64,000 nt of DNA from Actinomycetes bacterium. GTDB lineage: Bacteria; Actinomycetota; Humimicrobiia; Humimicrobiales; Humimicrobiaceae. The stretch is from assembly GCA_022396035.1 (NCBI GenBank), contig JAIOXO010000005.1:1-64000 (forward strand). The letters run 5' to 3'. The translations under genes and the position numbers were made by a program. Positions 18,549 through 26,992 of the stretch are shown here, piece after piece; within the stretch, counting starts at the first letter, position 1; every line of letters begins with the position of its first letter. Below the pieces are notes generated by a model. The model saw only the letters and a program-made list of their open reading frames with translations. It ran no database searches and had not been told where the DNA came from.

Positions 18549-19391
18549 ATGCAATTCTTTAAAAAAGTGTTCACTAAATCCAAACAGAAAGAACAGGAAA
18601 ACTTTTTCAATCAGGAATGCAGGATCATAGCAATTGCCAATCAAAAAGGCGGAGTAGGAAAAAGTACTACTGCGGTTAACCTTGCGGCTTTTTTGGGAAT
18701 GGAAGGCCTTAATACCTTGCTGGTGGATATGGACCCTCAGAGTAACTCTACCAGCGGTCTGGGGATAAATTCGGAAAATATAAACAGTTCTATTTATGAC
18801 ATACTCATAGAAGACCAGGATCCCAACCAGGTTATAATGGAAACCGAGTTTGACCATCTTAAACTGATTCCTTCCTCAATAGAACTAGCTGGCGCAGAAG
18901 TAGAAATGGTTTCCAGCATGAAAAGAGAATATAAATTAGATAAAGCTATTGATAAGATAAAAGACCAATTCCAGTATATAATAATAGATTGCCCTCCTGC
19001 GCTGAGCCTGTTAACCATCAATGCTCTTACCGCAGCCCGGGAAGTTCTGATCCCAATTCAATGTGAGTACTATGCATTGGAGGGGTTGGGACAGCTTATC
19101 AACACCATTAATTTGGTTAAAAACAACCTTAATGAAGGCCTGGAGATTACCGGGGCAGTGATGACCATGTATGATCCCAGGACAAGGCTGGCAGAAGAGG
19201 TAATAAAAGAAGTAAGGAATTATTTTGACAAAAAATTGTTTACCACCATAATTCCCAGAAATGTAAGATTAAGTGAGGCGCCAAGTTACGGGCAGCCTAT
19301 TATGATATACGATTCTGGCTGCAAAGGATCAGTTGCATATAAAAATTTGATGAAGGAAGTGATAGAAAATGGCAAGAAGAGGATTGGGTAA
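18549..19391 (+). CDS. parA: Chromosome partitioning ATPase ParA (Soj)
   Basis: 280 residues. Deviant Walker A QKGGVGKSTTAVN (about 33-45), then LLVDMDPQSN and IIDCPPALS. A lysine-rich 25-residue extension precedes the usual ParA start. Drives origin segregation with ParB on the two parS sites upstream. Overlaps parB by 23 bp. Confidence 0.96.
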   Translation: MQFFKKVFTKSKQKEQENFFNQECRIIAIANQKGGVGKSTTAVNLAAFLGMEGLNTLLVDMDPQSNSTSGLGINSENINSSIYDILIEDQDPNQVIMETEFDHLKLIPSSIELAGAEVEMVSSMKREYKLDKAIDKIKDQFQYIIIDCPPALSLLTINALTAAREVLIPIQCEYYALEGLGQLINTINLVKNNLNEGLEITGAVMTMYDPRTRLAEEVIKEVRNYFDKKLFTTIIPRNVRLSEAPSYGQPIMIYDSGCKGSVAYKNLMKEVIENGKKRIG

Positions 19392-20244
19392 GGGGCTCAG
19401 CGCACTTATACCCAGCAGTAAAGAAGAAACCAAACAGGATGAAAAATTCAAGGTACAGGAGGTGCCTTTATCCCATATAAGACCAAATAAAAATCAGCCC
19501 CGGCAGAATTTTAAAGACCAGTCTTTGGAAGAACTGGCGGCTTCTATTAAACAATTTGGAGTAATACAGCCCATATTAATAAGAACTTCAGGCAGACAGG
19601 AGGGCAGTTACGAAATAGTAGCAGGGGAAAGAAGGTACCGGGCTTCCAAGCTTGCCGGACTGGACAGTATTCCCAGCATTATAGCCTCTGGTGTAGACGA
19701 TATTTCATCACTGGAGATGGCCCTAATTGAGAACATACATCGGGATAACCTTAGCCCCATGGAACTGGCTTTCACCTATAAGCAACTTGTCGAAGAATTT
19801 AAAATAACCCATGACCAACTGTCGGAAAGAGTAGGGAAGAGCAGGACAGCCATAACCAATTGCCTTAGACTTCTGGCTCTACCTGTACAGGTTCAGAAAT
19901 TAGTAGATGAGGGAAAAATAAGTGCAGGTCATGCACGGGCCCTTCTAACTTTAGAGTCAGAACAGAAACAGATAAATCTAGCAAATCTAATAATCAAAAA
20001 AAGCTTAACCGTAAGAGATATTGAGCAGCTGGTAAACCGGGAAAACAGCCAGACCCAGCAACGTAAGAGAGTAAAAGATGTCCAGTTTAAAAAACTGCCC
20101 CAATTATCCGACAGGATGTCTTTCCACCTTGGTGCCCCGGTAAAAATTAAAGTTAATAAGAAAAAAGGCAAGGTAGAAATATCTTTTAGCTCAGTAAAGG
20201 ACCTAGAAAGGATCTTCAGTAAAATTGTTGGGCAAAAAGCCTGA
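19369..20244 (+). CDS. parB: Chromosome partitioning protein ParB (Spo0J)
   Basis: 291 residues. N-terminal RRGLGKGLSALIP (ParA-interacting), the CTPase/clamp domain with RPNKNQPR and GERRYRASKLAG, a helix-turn-helix (DQLSERVGKSRTAITN) that reads parS, and a C-terminal dimer domain. Starts inside parA and ends inside lipA. Its targets at 14154 and 15939 are perfect. Confidence 0.96.
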   Translation: MARRGLGKGLSALIPSSKEETKQDEKFKVQEVPLSHIRPNKNQPRQNFKDQSLEELAASIKQFGVIQPILIRTSGRQEGSYEIVAGERRYRASKLAGLDSIPSIIASGVDDISSLEMALIENIHRDNLSPMELAFTYKQLVEEFKITHDQLSERVGKSRTAITNCLRLLALPVQVQKLVDEGKISAGHARALLTLESEQKQINLANLIIKKSLTVRDIEQLVNRENSQTQQRKRVKDVQFKKLPQLSDRMSFHLGAPVKIKVNKKKGKVEISFSSVKDLERIFSKIVGQKA

Positions 20245-21094
20245 TTGGCTAAAGAAGAGAATTAAAGTTGATAATACCAACATATCTGAAATTAGAGAGC
20301 TGATCGGCGGGTCCAATCTTAACACAGTATGCCAGAGTGCCAAGTGCCCCAATATTTTTGAATGCTATAGCAGAAAAACTGCTACCTTTATGTTAATGGG
20401 AGACAGATGTACCAGAAATTGTACCTTTTGTGGGGTAGACACCGGTAAACCTCTGCCCTTGGATAAAGAAGAGCCAGTAAAGATTGCTCAAGCTGTAAAA
20501 AAAATGGGGTTGCGCTATGTGGTGCTAACCTCAGTTACCAGAGACGACCTTGCTGATGGCGGCGCCAGCCATTTTGCTGCTACCATAAGGGAAATAAAGA
20601 AGAAGAATGAGGACTGTTATATAGAGTGTCTTATACCTGATCTTAAGGGGGATGCAACAGACTTAGAAACTATACTTTCCGAAGACATAACAGTATTGAA
20701 TCATAACCTTGAAACCATATCAGGAAATTATGCCCGTGTCAGACCCAAAGCAAGTTATAAAAGCTCCCTAGATATATTAAAAAATGCAAAAAGAAGCAGG
20801 GAAAATATATATACCAAAACCGGATTTATGCTGGGCTTGGGAGAGAATTTATCACAGATAAAAAAGCTTTTGGAAGACATAAGAAGTACTGGCTGCGATA
20901 TGGTAACCATAGGCCAGTATCTTAGGCCTTCGGCCAGCAATACAGAAGTAATTAAATATTATAGCCCTCAAGAATTTAGAGAGGTGGGCAATTTAGCTGA
21001 AAAAATGGGATTAAAAGCAGCAGTAAGCGGAATCTTTGTTCGTTCATCCTACCATGCTGCTGAACTGCTGGATAGAATAAGGATGGATAGTTAA
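20225..21094 (+). CDS. lipA: Lipoyl synthase
   Basis: 289 residues, TTG start overlapping parB by 20 bp. Radical SAM motif RCTRNCTFC (CxxxCxxC) plus the LipA-specific auxiliary-cluster cysteines CQSAKCPNIFEC near the N-terminus. Inserts two sulfurs into octanoyl groups of lipoyl-dependent enzymes. GLGE, RPSA and GIFVRSSYHA are conserved LipA segments. Being fused by overlap to parAB is an unusual context; no lipB is in the window. Confidence 0.95.
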   Translation: MLGKKPDWLKKRIKVDNTNISEIRELIGGSNLNTVCQSAKCPNIFECYSRKTATFMLMGDRCTRNCTFCGVDTGKPLPLDKEEPVKIAQAVKKMGLRYVVLTSVTRDDLADGGASHFAATIREIKKKNEDCYIECLIPDLKGDATDLETILSEDITVLNHNLETISGNYARVRPKASYKSSLDILKNAKRSRENIYTKTGFMLGLGENLSQIKKLLEDIRSTGCDMVTIGQYLRPSASNTEVIKYYSPQEFREVGNLAEKMGLKAAVSGIFVRSSYHAAELLDRIRMDS

Positions 21095-21517
21095 ATGGAA
21101 ATGTCCAAAAAATATATTAAACTGTGTAGCCTTAAGGAAATACAAGCCCTGTGTACCTGGAATGCGGGAGACAGGTTTCTCATAAAATCTCAAGAAGTTT
21201 TTTCTTTTCTGGAAAAAAACAAAGGTTTTAAAGATGATGCCAAATGCATGGTGTGGGTCCCAAACTACGACTCCAATTTTGAAATAGACCAAAAAGATCT
21301 TTTATGGATTCCTAACCTCAGCCAGGTAGTATCCCTGTTAAAGAAAACAGCCCCTGACCTGAGCAAGATGGCAATAGAATACATTGGTGATAAATGGAGC
21401 TGTAGCCTACATTACCCATCTCATCAAACCAAAAAAATTATTCCTATAGTTACCTTTGCCAAAACCGGAAAAACAGCCTGCATCAAAGCACTGGTTACTT
21501 TAATCAGGTTAAAGTAA
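21095..21517 (+). CDS. Hypothetical protein between lipA and a DUF123 gene
   Basis: 140 residues; family not recognised. ATG directly follows the lipA stop, and the stop overlaps the next start (TAATG), so it is part of the parAB-lipA transcript. No signal peptide or membrane helix; mixed alpha/beta composition with a CMVWVPNYDSNF segment and four scattered cysteines. A second ATG lies two codons in. The operon position is the only functional clue. Confidence 0.55.
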   Translation: MEMSKKYIKLCSLKEIQALCTWNAGDRFLIKSQEVFSFLEKNKGFKDDAKCMVWVPNYDSNFEIDQKDLLWIPNLSQVVSLLKKTAPDLSKMAIEYIGDKWSCSLHYPSHQTKKIIPIVTFAKTGKTACIKALVTLIRLK

Positions 21518-21933
21518 TGGGTGGTAATTATTGTTTAATCATAAGCCTGGAGGCCAGTGTTAGAAAAAAGGTGGGCAGGCTGGGGCGGTTGAGTTTTTGC
21601 CAGGGCTACTATATCTACATCGGATCGGCTAAAAGCAATATGGATAAAAGGCTGGCCAGGCATTCAAGAAAAGGAAAAAAACTATACTGGCACATAGATT
21701 ATTTGTTAGACAATCCCCATTCAGCTCTGAAAGCCATATATTCTAAAAACTGGAAAAAGGGCGGAGAATGTGAAACAGCAAGGCGGTTAAGGGATAAACT
21801 GCAGGGGATAGACCGATTTGGGGCCTCCGACTGCAGCTGCAACAGCCACTTGTATTATTTTAAGCCCGGCCGGAAAGCAATGGTTAAAATAATGCTAACC
21901 GGAGCTGGATATAAGAAAATAGGCAAACTCTGA
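21517..21933 (+). CDS. GIY-YIG-like DUF123 family nuclease
   Basis: 138 residues. Starts within the upstream stop codon. QGYYIYIGSAKSNMDKRLARH is split over a GIY-YIG-like core (YYIYIGS), then HWHIDYLL-type segment (WHIDYLLDNP), ECETARRL and a FGASDCSC metal/cysteine region, matching DUF123 (COG1833), a nuclease-like family sometimes fused to endonuclease III. Substrate unknown. The 3' end overlaps convergent metW by 39 bp. Confidence 0.8.
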   Translation: MGGNYCLIISLEASVRKKVGRLGRLSFCQGYYIYIGSAKSNMDKRLARHSRKGKKLYWHIDYLLDNPHSALKAIYSKNWKKGGECETARRLRDKLQGIDRFGASDCSCNSHLYYFKPGRKAMVKIMLTGAGYKKIGKL

Positions 21934-22479
21934 AGTTAAATTGGGAACAAAGTTAACTGACTTTTTCCCCTGGAAAACGGTATAATTCTGATCCAGGATT
22001 TGAATCTCCTCTTCCCTGCAAAATTCCTGGAAGTCCTTTACCGTAAACAGGTGTATATTGGGGGTTTCGTACCATTTATAGGGTAGTATCCTGGTATTTG
22101 GCATTCTTCCGGTAAACAGAATAGACAACCTTATTTTTATATAGGCAAAGTTTGGAAAGCTCACTATAGCCTTATCCCCAATTCTTAATATGTCTTTGAT
22201 TATCTTCTTGGGATTGTTGGTTAACTGCAAGATATCATGGGCCAATACCATATCAAAAGAGGAGGGGGGGTAATCAGTTAGGTCCTGATTAATATCTCCC
22301 TGGATTACTGAAAGGCCTTTGGACAATGCAGCAACAACCTTTTGCTCCGATATATCTAAACCAAAGCAGTTTGCACCCTTTCTATCTATAAGCTGTTGCT
22401 GTAACTGGCCTGATCCGCAGCCCAGCACCAGCACCTTTGAATTCTTATCCACCCATTTTAGAAAAATTGTATCTATCAT
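21895..22479 (-). CDS. metW: MetW, methionine biosynthesis methyltransferase-like protein
   Basis: 194 residues. Class I methyltransferase fold: VLVLGCGSGQLQQQL (motif I), GLDIS, then DMVLAHDILQLTNNP and a VSFPNFAYIKIRL stretch typical of MetW. MetW partners MetX in homoserine acetylation in several bacteria. The frame is open further upstream within metX, but ATG 22479, one base after the metX stop (TGAAATG), fits the family start. Confidence 0.88.
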   Translation of the reverse strand: MIDTIFLKWVDKNSKVLVLGCGSGQLQQQLIDRKGANCFGLDISEQKVVAALSKGLSVIQGDINQDLTDYPPSSFDMVLAHDILQLTNNPKKIIKDILRIGDKAIVSFPNFAYIKIRLSILFTGRMPNTRILPYKWYETPNIHLFTVKDFQEFCREEEIQILDQNYTVFQGKKSVNFVPNLTSEFAYFLISSSG

Positions 22480-22480
22480 T

Positions 22481-23608
22481 TCAGCTCCCCAAGGAATTAA
22501 GGAAACCCCTGGCTGCATCCTTAAATTTTGGCAGATCCAGCAGAAAGGAATCATGGCCAAAAGGAGATTCAATATTGCAGTAAGCGGTATCCAGTCCATT
22601 AATTTTTAAAGCCTTTACTATCTTGGCAGACTCCTGCTGTGGATACAACCAGTCAGAAGAAAAAGAGATAACCAAAGATCTGGCCTTAACTCCCTTAAGG
22701 GCTTCTGCCAGGTTGCTATGTTTACCGTAGATATTAAAAGCATCTATGGCCTTGGTTATATAAAGGTAGGAGTTGGGATCAAATCTTTTTACAAAGGATT
22801 CCCCCTTGTATTGCAAATAGCTTTCCACCTCAAATTCTTTTAAAAAATCTATACCTTCTACTTTGTTGTTATAAGTTTTTCTGCCAAATTTTTGATGCAT
22901 TGATTGCTGGCTAATATAAGTTATATGCCCAATCATCCTGGCAATCTTAAGGCCTACCAGGGGTTTATTCTCTTGCGGATAATAGTTGCCCCTTTTCCAG
23001 TTGGGGTCAGATATTATGGCATATCTGCCCACGCTGTTAAAAGCAATAGCCTGGGCTGTATGGCTGGCAGCAGTAGCAATAAATATTGCAGCTTCGGTCT
23101 GATTTGGATAGCTTTTTGCCCACTGCAGGGCCAACATTCCTCCCATGGAGCCTCCTGCTACTGCCAGTAATTTGGTAATGCCCAAGTGCTTTAAGAGCTC
23201 CTTTTGTGGTTTGAGCATATCAGAAATAGTGATAGGAGGAAAAGATACACCATAAGGCTTGCCGGTTTCCGGGTTTATAGAACTGGGGCCGGTTGATCCT
23301 TTACATCCTCCCAGCACATTTGCACAAATTATGAAAAATTTATCAGTGTCAAAAGGCTTGCCTGGCCCAATCATAAAATCCCACCAGCCCGGCTTGGTAT
23401 CTTCCGGGGAATTAAAAAAAGCTGCATGGGCATCGCCTGACAGGGCATGGAATACAACTATGGCATTGGATTTGCTGCTGTTCAGGCTGCCATAGGTTTC
23501 ATATGCTACTCTTACCGGCGAGATTTGCTTCCCACACTCCAGCCGTAATGGCTGCCCGGAAGGGTAAGCATCAAAATATTGGGTTTTTATAATTTCCTTT
23601 TTTGTCAT
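22481..23608 (-). CDS. metX: Homoserine O-acetyltransferase
   Basis: 375 residues, alpha/beta hydrolase fold. Nucleophile elbow GGSMGGMLALQW, late Asp in SSDWLYP and His in PFGHDSFLLD make the catalytic triad. Acetylates homoserine for direct sulfhydrylation by MetY. The ATG has no recognisable ribosome site; a palindromic operator (23615-23639) begins only 6 bp upstream. Operon with metW. Confidence 0.93.
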   Translation of the reverse strand: MTKKEIIKTQYFDAYPSGQPLRLECGKQISPVRVAYETYGSLNSSKSNAIVVFHALSGDAHAAFFNSPEDTKPGWWDFMIGPGKPFDTDKFFIICANVLGGCKGSTGPSSINPETGKPYGVSFPPITISDMLKPQKELLKHLGITKLLAVAGGSMGGMLALQWAKSYPNQTEAAIFIATAASHTAQAIAFNSVGRYAIISDPNWKRGNYYPQENKPLVGLKIARMIGHITYISQQSMHQKFGRKTYNNKVEGIDFLKEFEVESYLQYKGESFVKRFDPNSYLYITKAIDAFNIYGKHSNLAEALKGVKARSLVISFSSDWLYPQQESAKIVKALKINGLDTAYCNIESPFGHDSFLLDLPKFKDAARGFLNSLGS

Positions 23609-23614
23609 ATAATT

Positions 23615-23639
23615 ACTATTAATACTATAGAATTTATAG
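23615..23639. promoter_or_regulatory. Candidate Rrf2 operator shared by metX and metY
   Basis: A 25-bp imperfect palindrome that begins ACTATTAAT and ends ATAGAATTTATAG. It matches, in reverse orientation, 23 of 25 bases at 25454-25478 before metY. It sits between divergent metX and the Rrf2 gene, touching the metX start region, which suits a repressor site. Confidence 0.65.
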
Positions 23640-23733
23640 GGAATAATAATATAACCCTAAGTAATTGTCAATTAAGCAATTATATTATACAATACTTTTT
23701 CTATAAGAATACTAATAATATGATTATAATACT

Positions 23734-24159
23734 ATGAAAATATCAACCAGAGGAAGATACAGCACCCGGCTGATGCTTGAGCTTGCCTCCAGGCACAACC
23801 AGGGACCAATATTTCTAAAGGACATAAGCAAAGCCCAGGACATATCCCTTAAATACCTGTCCCAGCTGATAATACCCTTAAAAATTGCAGGACTGGTGAA
23901 ATCCACCCGCGGGGCCCATGGCGGATACACACTGGCCCGGGAACCGGAAAATATAACTTTAAGAGAAATTGTGGAGGCTGTAGAAGGACCCATAGCTTTG
24001 GTAGAGTGTATAAACGACCCCCAACTGTGCTACCGGTATGGAGAGTGCGTAAGTAAAGAAATTTGGGCTGAGATAACCAAGGATATATACATGAAACTGG
24101 ACTCAATTAACCTTAAGCAAATGCTGGCCAAACAGGAGAAATTAGAAAAAGAAGTCTAG
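23734..24159 (+). CDS. Rrf2 family transcriptional regulator with three IscR-spaced cysteines
   Basis: 141 residues. The [17 protein letters not shown] start and winged-helix core ([16 protein letters not shown]) are typical of Rrf2. The loop [14 protein letters not shown] has cysteines spaced C-x6-C-x5-C, as in IscR, so it may bind an Fe-S cluster. No ribosome site, but TAATAT at 23716-23721 suggests a near-leaderless transcript. Placed between metX and metY, it probably regulates sulfur amino-acid synthesis, like CymR. Confidence 0.88.
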   Translation: MKISTRGRYSTRLMLELASRHNQGPIFLKDISKAQDISLKYLSQLIIPLKIAGLVKSTRGAHGGYTLAREPENITLREIVEAVEGPIALVECINDPQLCYRYGECVSKEIWAEITKDIYMKLDSINLKQMLAKQEKLEKEV

Positions 24160-25438
24160 CTCCCAGACTTTTCTAAAGCCTGTTCCAGATCATCAATTAT
24201 ATCTTGTATGCTTTCAATCCCTACCGACAGCCTAATAAAGTCATCAGTTATACCGGCAGACTCTCTCTGTTCTAAGCTTAACTGTTGATGGGTAGTGGTA
24301 GCAGGTGTATGGCCAGGGATTTGGCATCCCCGATATTTGCTAGATGAGAAAAAAGATTTAACGATTCTATGAATTTTTTACCAGCACCCAGGCCTCCCTT
24401 TATGCCAAAACCGACCATGGCCCCATAACCCTTATCAAGGTATTTTTTGGCTAAACTGTAGGTAGGATGTGTATCCAGCCCCGGATATTTAACCCAGTTA
24501 ACCCGGGAATGATCATTCAGATATCTGGCCACGGTTAGGGCGTTTGAACTATGTCTTTCCATCCTGAGGGAAAGGGTTTCCAGGCCCAACAGCAAAAGGA
24601 AAGCATTAAACGGAGACAGGCATGAACCCATATCTCTTAACATCTGTACCCTGGCTTTGGTTATAAAGGCAGCATTGCCGAACTTTTGGGTATAGACCAG
24701 GCCATGGTAACTGGGGTCTGGCTGGTTAAGCGATTTAAACCTATCGGATTGGTCCCAATTGAATTTTCCAGAGTCAATGATTGCTCCGGCAATAGAAGTC
24801 CCGTTGCCGCATATGAATTTGGTTGCAGAGTGTATAACAATATCTGCCCCCCATTCTATAGGTTTTAGCAAATATGGAGAGGCCAGTGTATTGTCAATTA
24901 TAAGAGGGATGCCGTGGCTATGGGCAATCTCTGATAAAGCTTTTATATCCAGCACATCAAGATTAGGATTTCCAATTGATTCAGCATAAATAGCTTTGGT
25001 GTTCTTTTCCACTGCATTGTCGAAACCTTCAAGATCTGAAGGTTTGATAAACTTAACCTCTATACCCAGTTTGGCCAGGGTATGTTCAAAAAGAGTAAAG
25101 GTTCCTCCATACAGGGAAGAAGAAGATACAATCTGGTCTCCCGACCCGGCGATATTTAGAATTGAAAGGGTCTCTGCTGCCTGCCCGGAGGAAGTTGCCA
25201 GAGCTCCAACCCCTTGTTCAAGAGAAGCTATTCTTTCTTCAAAGACTTCTACTGTTGGGTTCATAATACGGGAATAAATATAACCCGGTTTATCCAATGC
25301 AAATAGGTCTGCAGCATGAGCAGTATCTTCAAAAAGATAGGAAGAGGTCTGATGGATAGGCACTGCTCTGGAACCGGTGGAATCTTTTTTAAAGCCCTGA
25401 TGTATAGCCCTGGTCTCAAAACCGTATTTCTTACTCAT
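24156..25438 (-). pseudogene. metY: O-acetylhomoserine sulfhydrylase, single-base frameshift near the 3' end
   Basis: The first frame gives 386 residues ending in [12 protein letters not shown]. Family proteins have IHPAxTTHxxL here. Moving by one base at about 24304-24305 (CACCT where CACCCT is expected) restores [13 protein letters not shown], then [15 protein letters not shown] and a normal end at 24156. So one C is missing, by mutation or sequence error. The rest is intact: PLP lysine in [31 protein letters not shown] enzyme making homocysteine from O-acetylhomoserine and sulfide. It has a good ribosome site (AGGTGAG). The restored stop overlaps the Rrf2 gene end. Confidence 0.88.
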
Positions 25439-25453
25439 TGTCTCACCTATAAA

Positions 25454-25478
25454 CTATAAATTCTATTGAATTAATAGT
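25454..25478. promoter_or_regulatory. Candidate Rrf2 operator upstream of metY
   Basis: Core of a larger inverted repeat, AAACTATAAATTC (25451-25463) / GAATTAATAGTTT (25468-25480), one mismatch, 4-bp centre. It matches the metX site in 23 of 25 positions and lies 16 bp before the metY start, where it would block transcription. Confidence 0.65.
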
Positions 25479-25548
25479 TTATATATATTATACCTTAAAA
25501 ATATTATGTCAATTCTTTTTAAGGCTTGAGGTTTTGTATATAGGAGAC

Positions 25549-26562
25549 TTATTTATTATTGAGCTGTGACAGAACCTCTTTGGAAATTCTTTCTACCAGG
25601 TCTGAATAAAGTACGGCCTTGCTCTCCGGCTGGAATCTGGGATCAATAAGTTCGCAACTTTTTTCATCACAAGAGATGCATAAAGATTTTTCACCGACGC
25701 ATTTTTTGGCGCTCCCAAAGACCCTGAGCCTGTCTTTTACGGTGTCTTTAGCAGCAGCCATGGCCTTGTTTACCAGGTCGGGGTAGCTAATGGCCCCCGG
25801 GTTTTCCTGCAGGTATTTTCTGGCAGCATCTACTGCATTATTGGACATCCCGGTGTAGAAGTTTATCTTGCATATTCCCATGCTGACTGCTTTCCTGAAA
25901 TCATTATCAGAGATTCCTGAACCTCCATGAAGGACCAGGGGGATATCAGCAGTATCCCTGATGGCTGCCAGCCGGTCAAAGTCAAGCTCCGGCTCTCCCT
26001 TGTACAATCCATGGACATTGCCGATAGCTATAGCCATGGCGTCGACACCGGTTTCATTGGCAAATCTTTCAGCTTCTTCAACTTTGGTAAACAACTCTTT
26101 TTGGGCTGCATGAGCAGTAGCAGCCTGTTCTCCAACTGCTTCTCCGCCTACTGCGCCTATTTCTCCCTCTACACTAACCCCTACACCATGAGCAACTTTT
26201 ACCACTTCTTTGGTTCTGGCAATGTTTTCTTCCAGAGGAAATCTGCTGCCGTCAAACATAACTGAAGTAAAGCCAGCCCTAATAGCCCTCATAACCGTTT
26301 GCAGGCTCTGGCCATGATCCAAGTGTACGCAAATAGGAATCCTAACCTTGTCTGCTGCATGTGTAATAGCTGGTCCTATTTCTTCAAAATTCAAATATTT
26401 AAAATGAACCTCGGCTACCTGCATGATTATGGGAGAGCTTTCCTCAAGGGCAGAATCTATAAGGGTATCGATTAGATCGAGGTTGGTGATATTGAAAGCA
26501 CCTACCGCATACTTATTCTGTTTGGCGTGAGTTAATAAATCGTTTAAGTTGATAAGAGCCAT
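25549..26562 (-). CDS. fba: Class II fructose-bisphosphate (ketose-bisphosphate) aldolase
   Basis: 337 residues from ATG 26562, which has an AAGGA site; the open frame further upstream is not homologous. Zinc ligands in HLDHGQS and VHGLYKG, VEGEIGAVGGE, LHGGSGI and KINFYTG phosphate loops are all present. Cleaves fructose-1,6-bisphosphate, though tagatose-type substrates cannot be excluded. A C-terminal insertion has four cysteines (C-x6-C-x2-C-x4-C, in KKCVGEKSLCISCDEKSC), unusual for the family. Confidence 0.9.
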   Translation of the reverse strand: MALINLNDLLTHAKQNKYAVGAFNITNLDLIDTLIDSALEESSPIIMQVAEVHFKYLNFEEIGPAITHAADKVRIPICVHLDHGQSLQTVMRAIRAGFTSVMFDGSRFPLEENIARTKEVVKVAHGVGVSVEGEIGAVGGEAVGEQAATAHAAQKELFTKVEEAERFANETGVDAMAIAIGNVHGLYKGEPELDFDRLAAIRDTADIPLVLHGGSGISDNDFRKAVSMGICKINFYTGMSNNAVDAARKYLQENPGAISYPDLVNKAMAAAKDTVKDRLRVFGSAKKCVGEKSLCISCDEKSCELIDPRFQPESKAVLYSDLVERISKEVLSQLNNK

Positions 26563-26729
26563 AAAATTTTTCCTTTTGCCTTGCTTGTTAATTATATAGT
26601 GACCTAAATTATATAAATACTTTTTTTTAAAATCAACCATTATATAACCCATGGCCGGCGGCAAGTAGAAAAAAGGATTAATAAATGTTATATTCCTATC
26701 TGTATTTAAATTTTAACAGGGGGGAAAAA

Positions 26730-26966
26730 ATGACTTATGCATATGTCCTGATTAAATCAGATCAGGGCAAGCAGAATGATGCTTTGGCCAAGATAAGCAA
26801 GATGAAGGGCGTGGAAACCGCCCATACGGTTACTGGACCTTATGATATCGTTGCCTATGTAGCGGCAGAAGACATGGCTTCTCTGGGCAGAACGGTTATA
26901 TCAAAGATACAGAATCTGAACATGATAAAAGATACCATGACCTGTATCGTTCTTGATTTATTATAA
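26730..26966 (+). CDS. Stand-alone Lrp/AsnC ligand-binding (RAM) domain protein
   Basis: 78 residues. MTYAYVLIKSDQG and GPYDIVAYVAAED match the RAM effector domain of Lrp/AsnC regulators, without the DNA-binding half. Such proteins form rings that bind amino acids; the partner is unknown. The ATG at 26730 is preceded by AGGGGGGAAAAA and is preferred to an earlier start in the same frame at 26685. The SPFH gene follows after 26 bp. Confidence 0.85.
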   Translation: MTYAYVLIKSDQGKQNDALAKISKMKGVETAHTVTGPYDIVAYVAAEDMASLGRTVISKIQNLNMIKDTMTCIVLDLL

Positions 26967-26992
26967 ATGTAGTTTAAAGACAAGGAGAAATT

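Noticed and set aside
23609-23733. SAM riboswitch upstream of metX
   Set aside because: The spacer is short and AT-rich with only the palindromic operator; no SAM-box landmarks or terminator are present.
24278-24310. Programmed frameshift in metY
   Set aside because: No slippery heptamer or downstream structure is evident; a one-base deletion or sequencing error is simpler.
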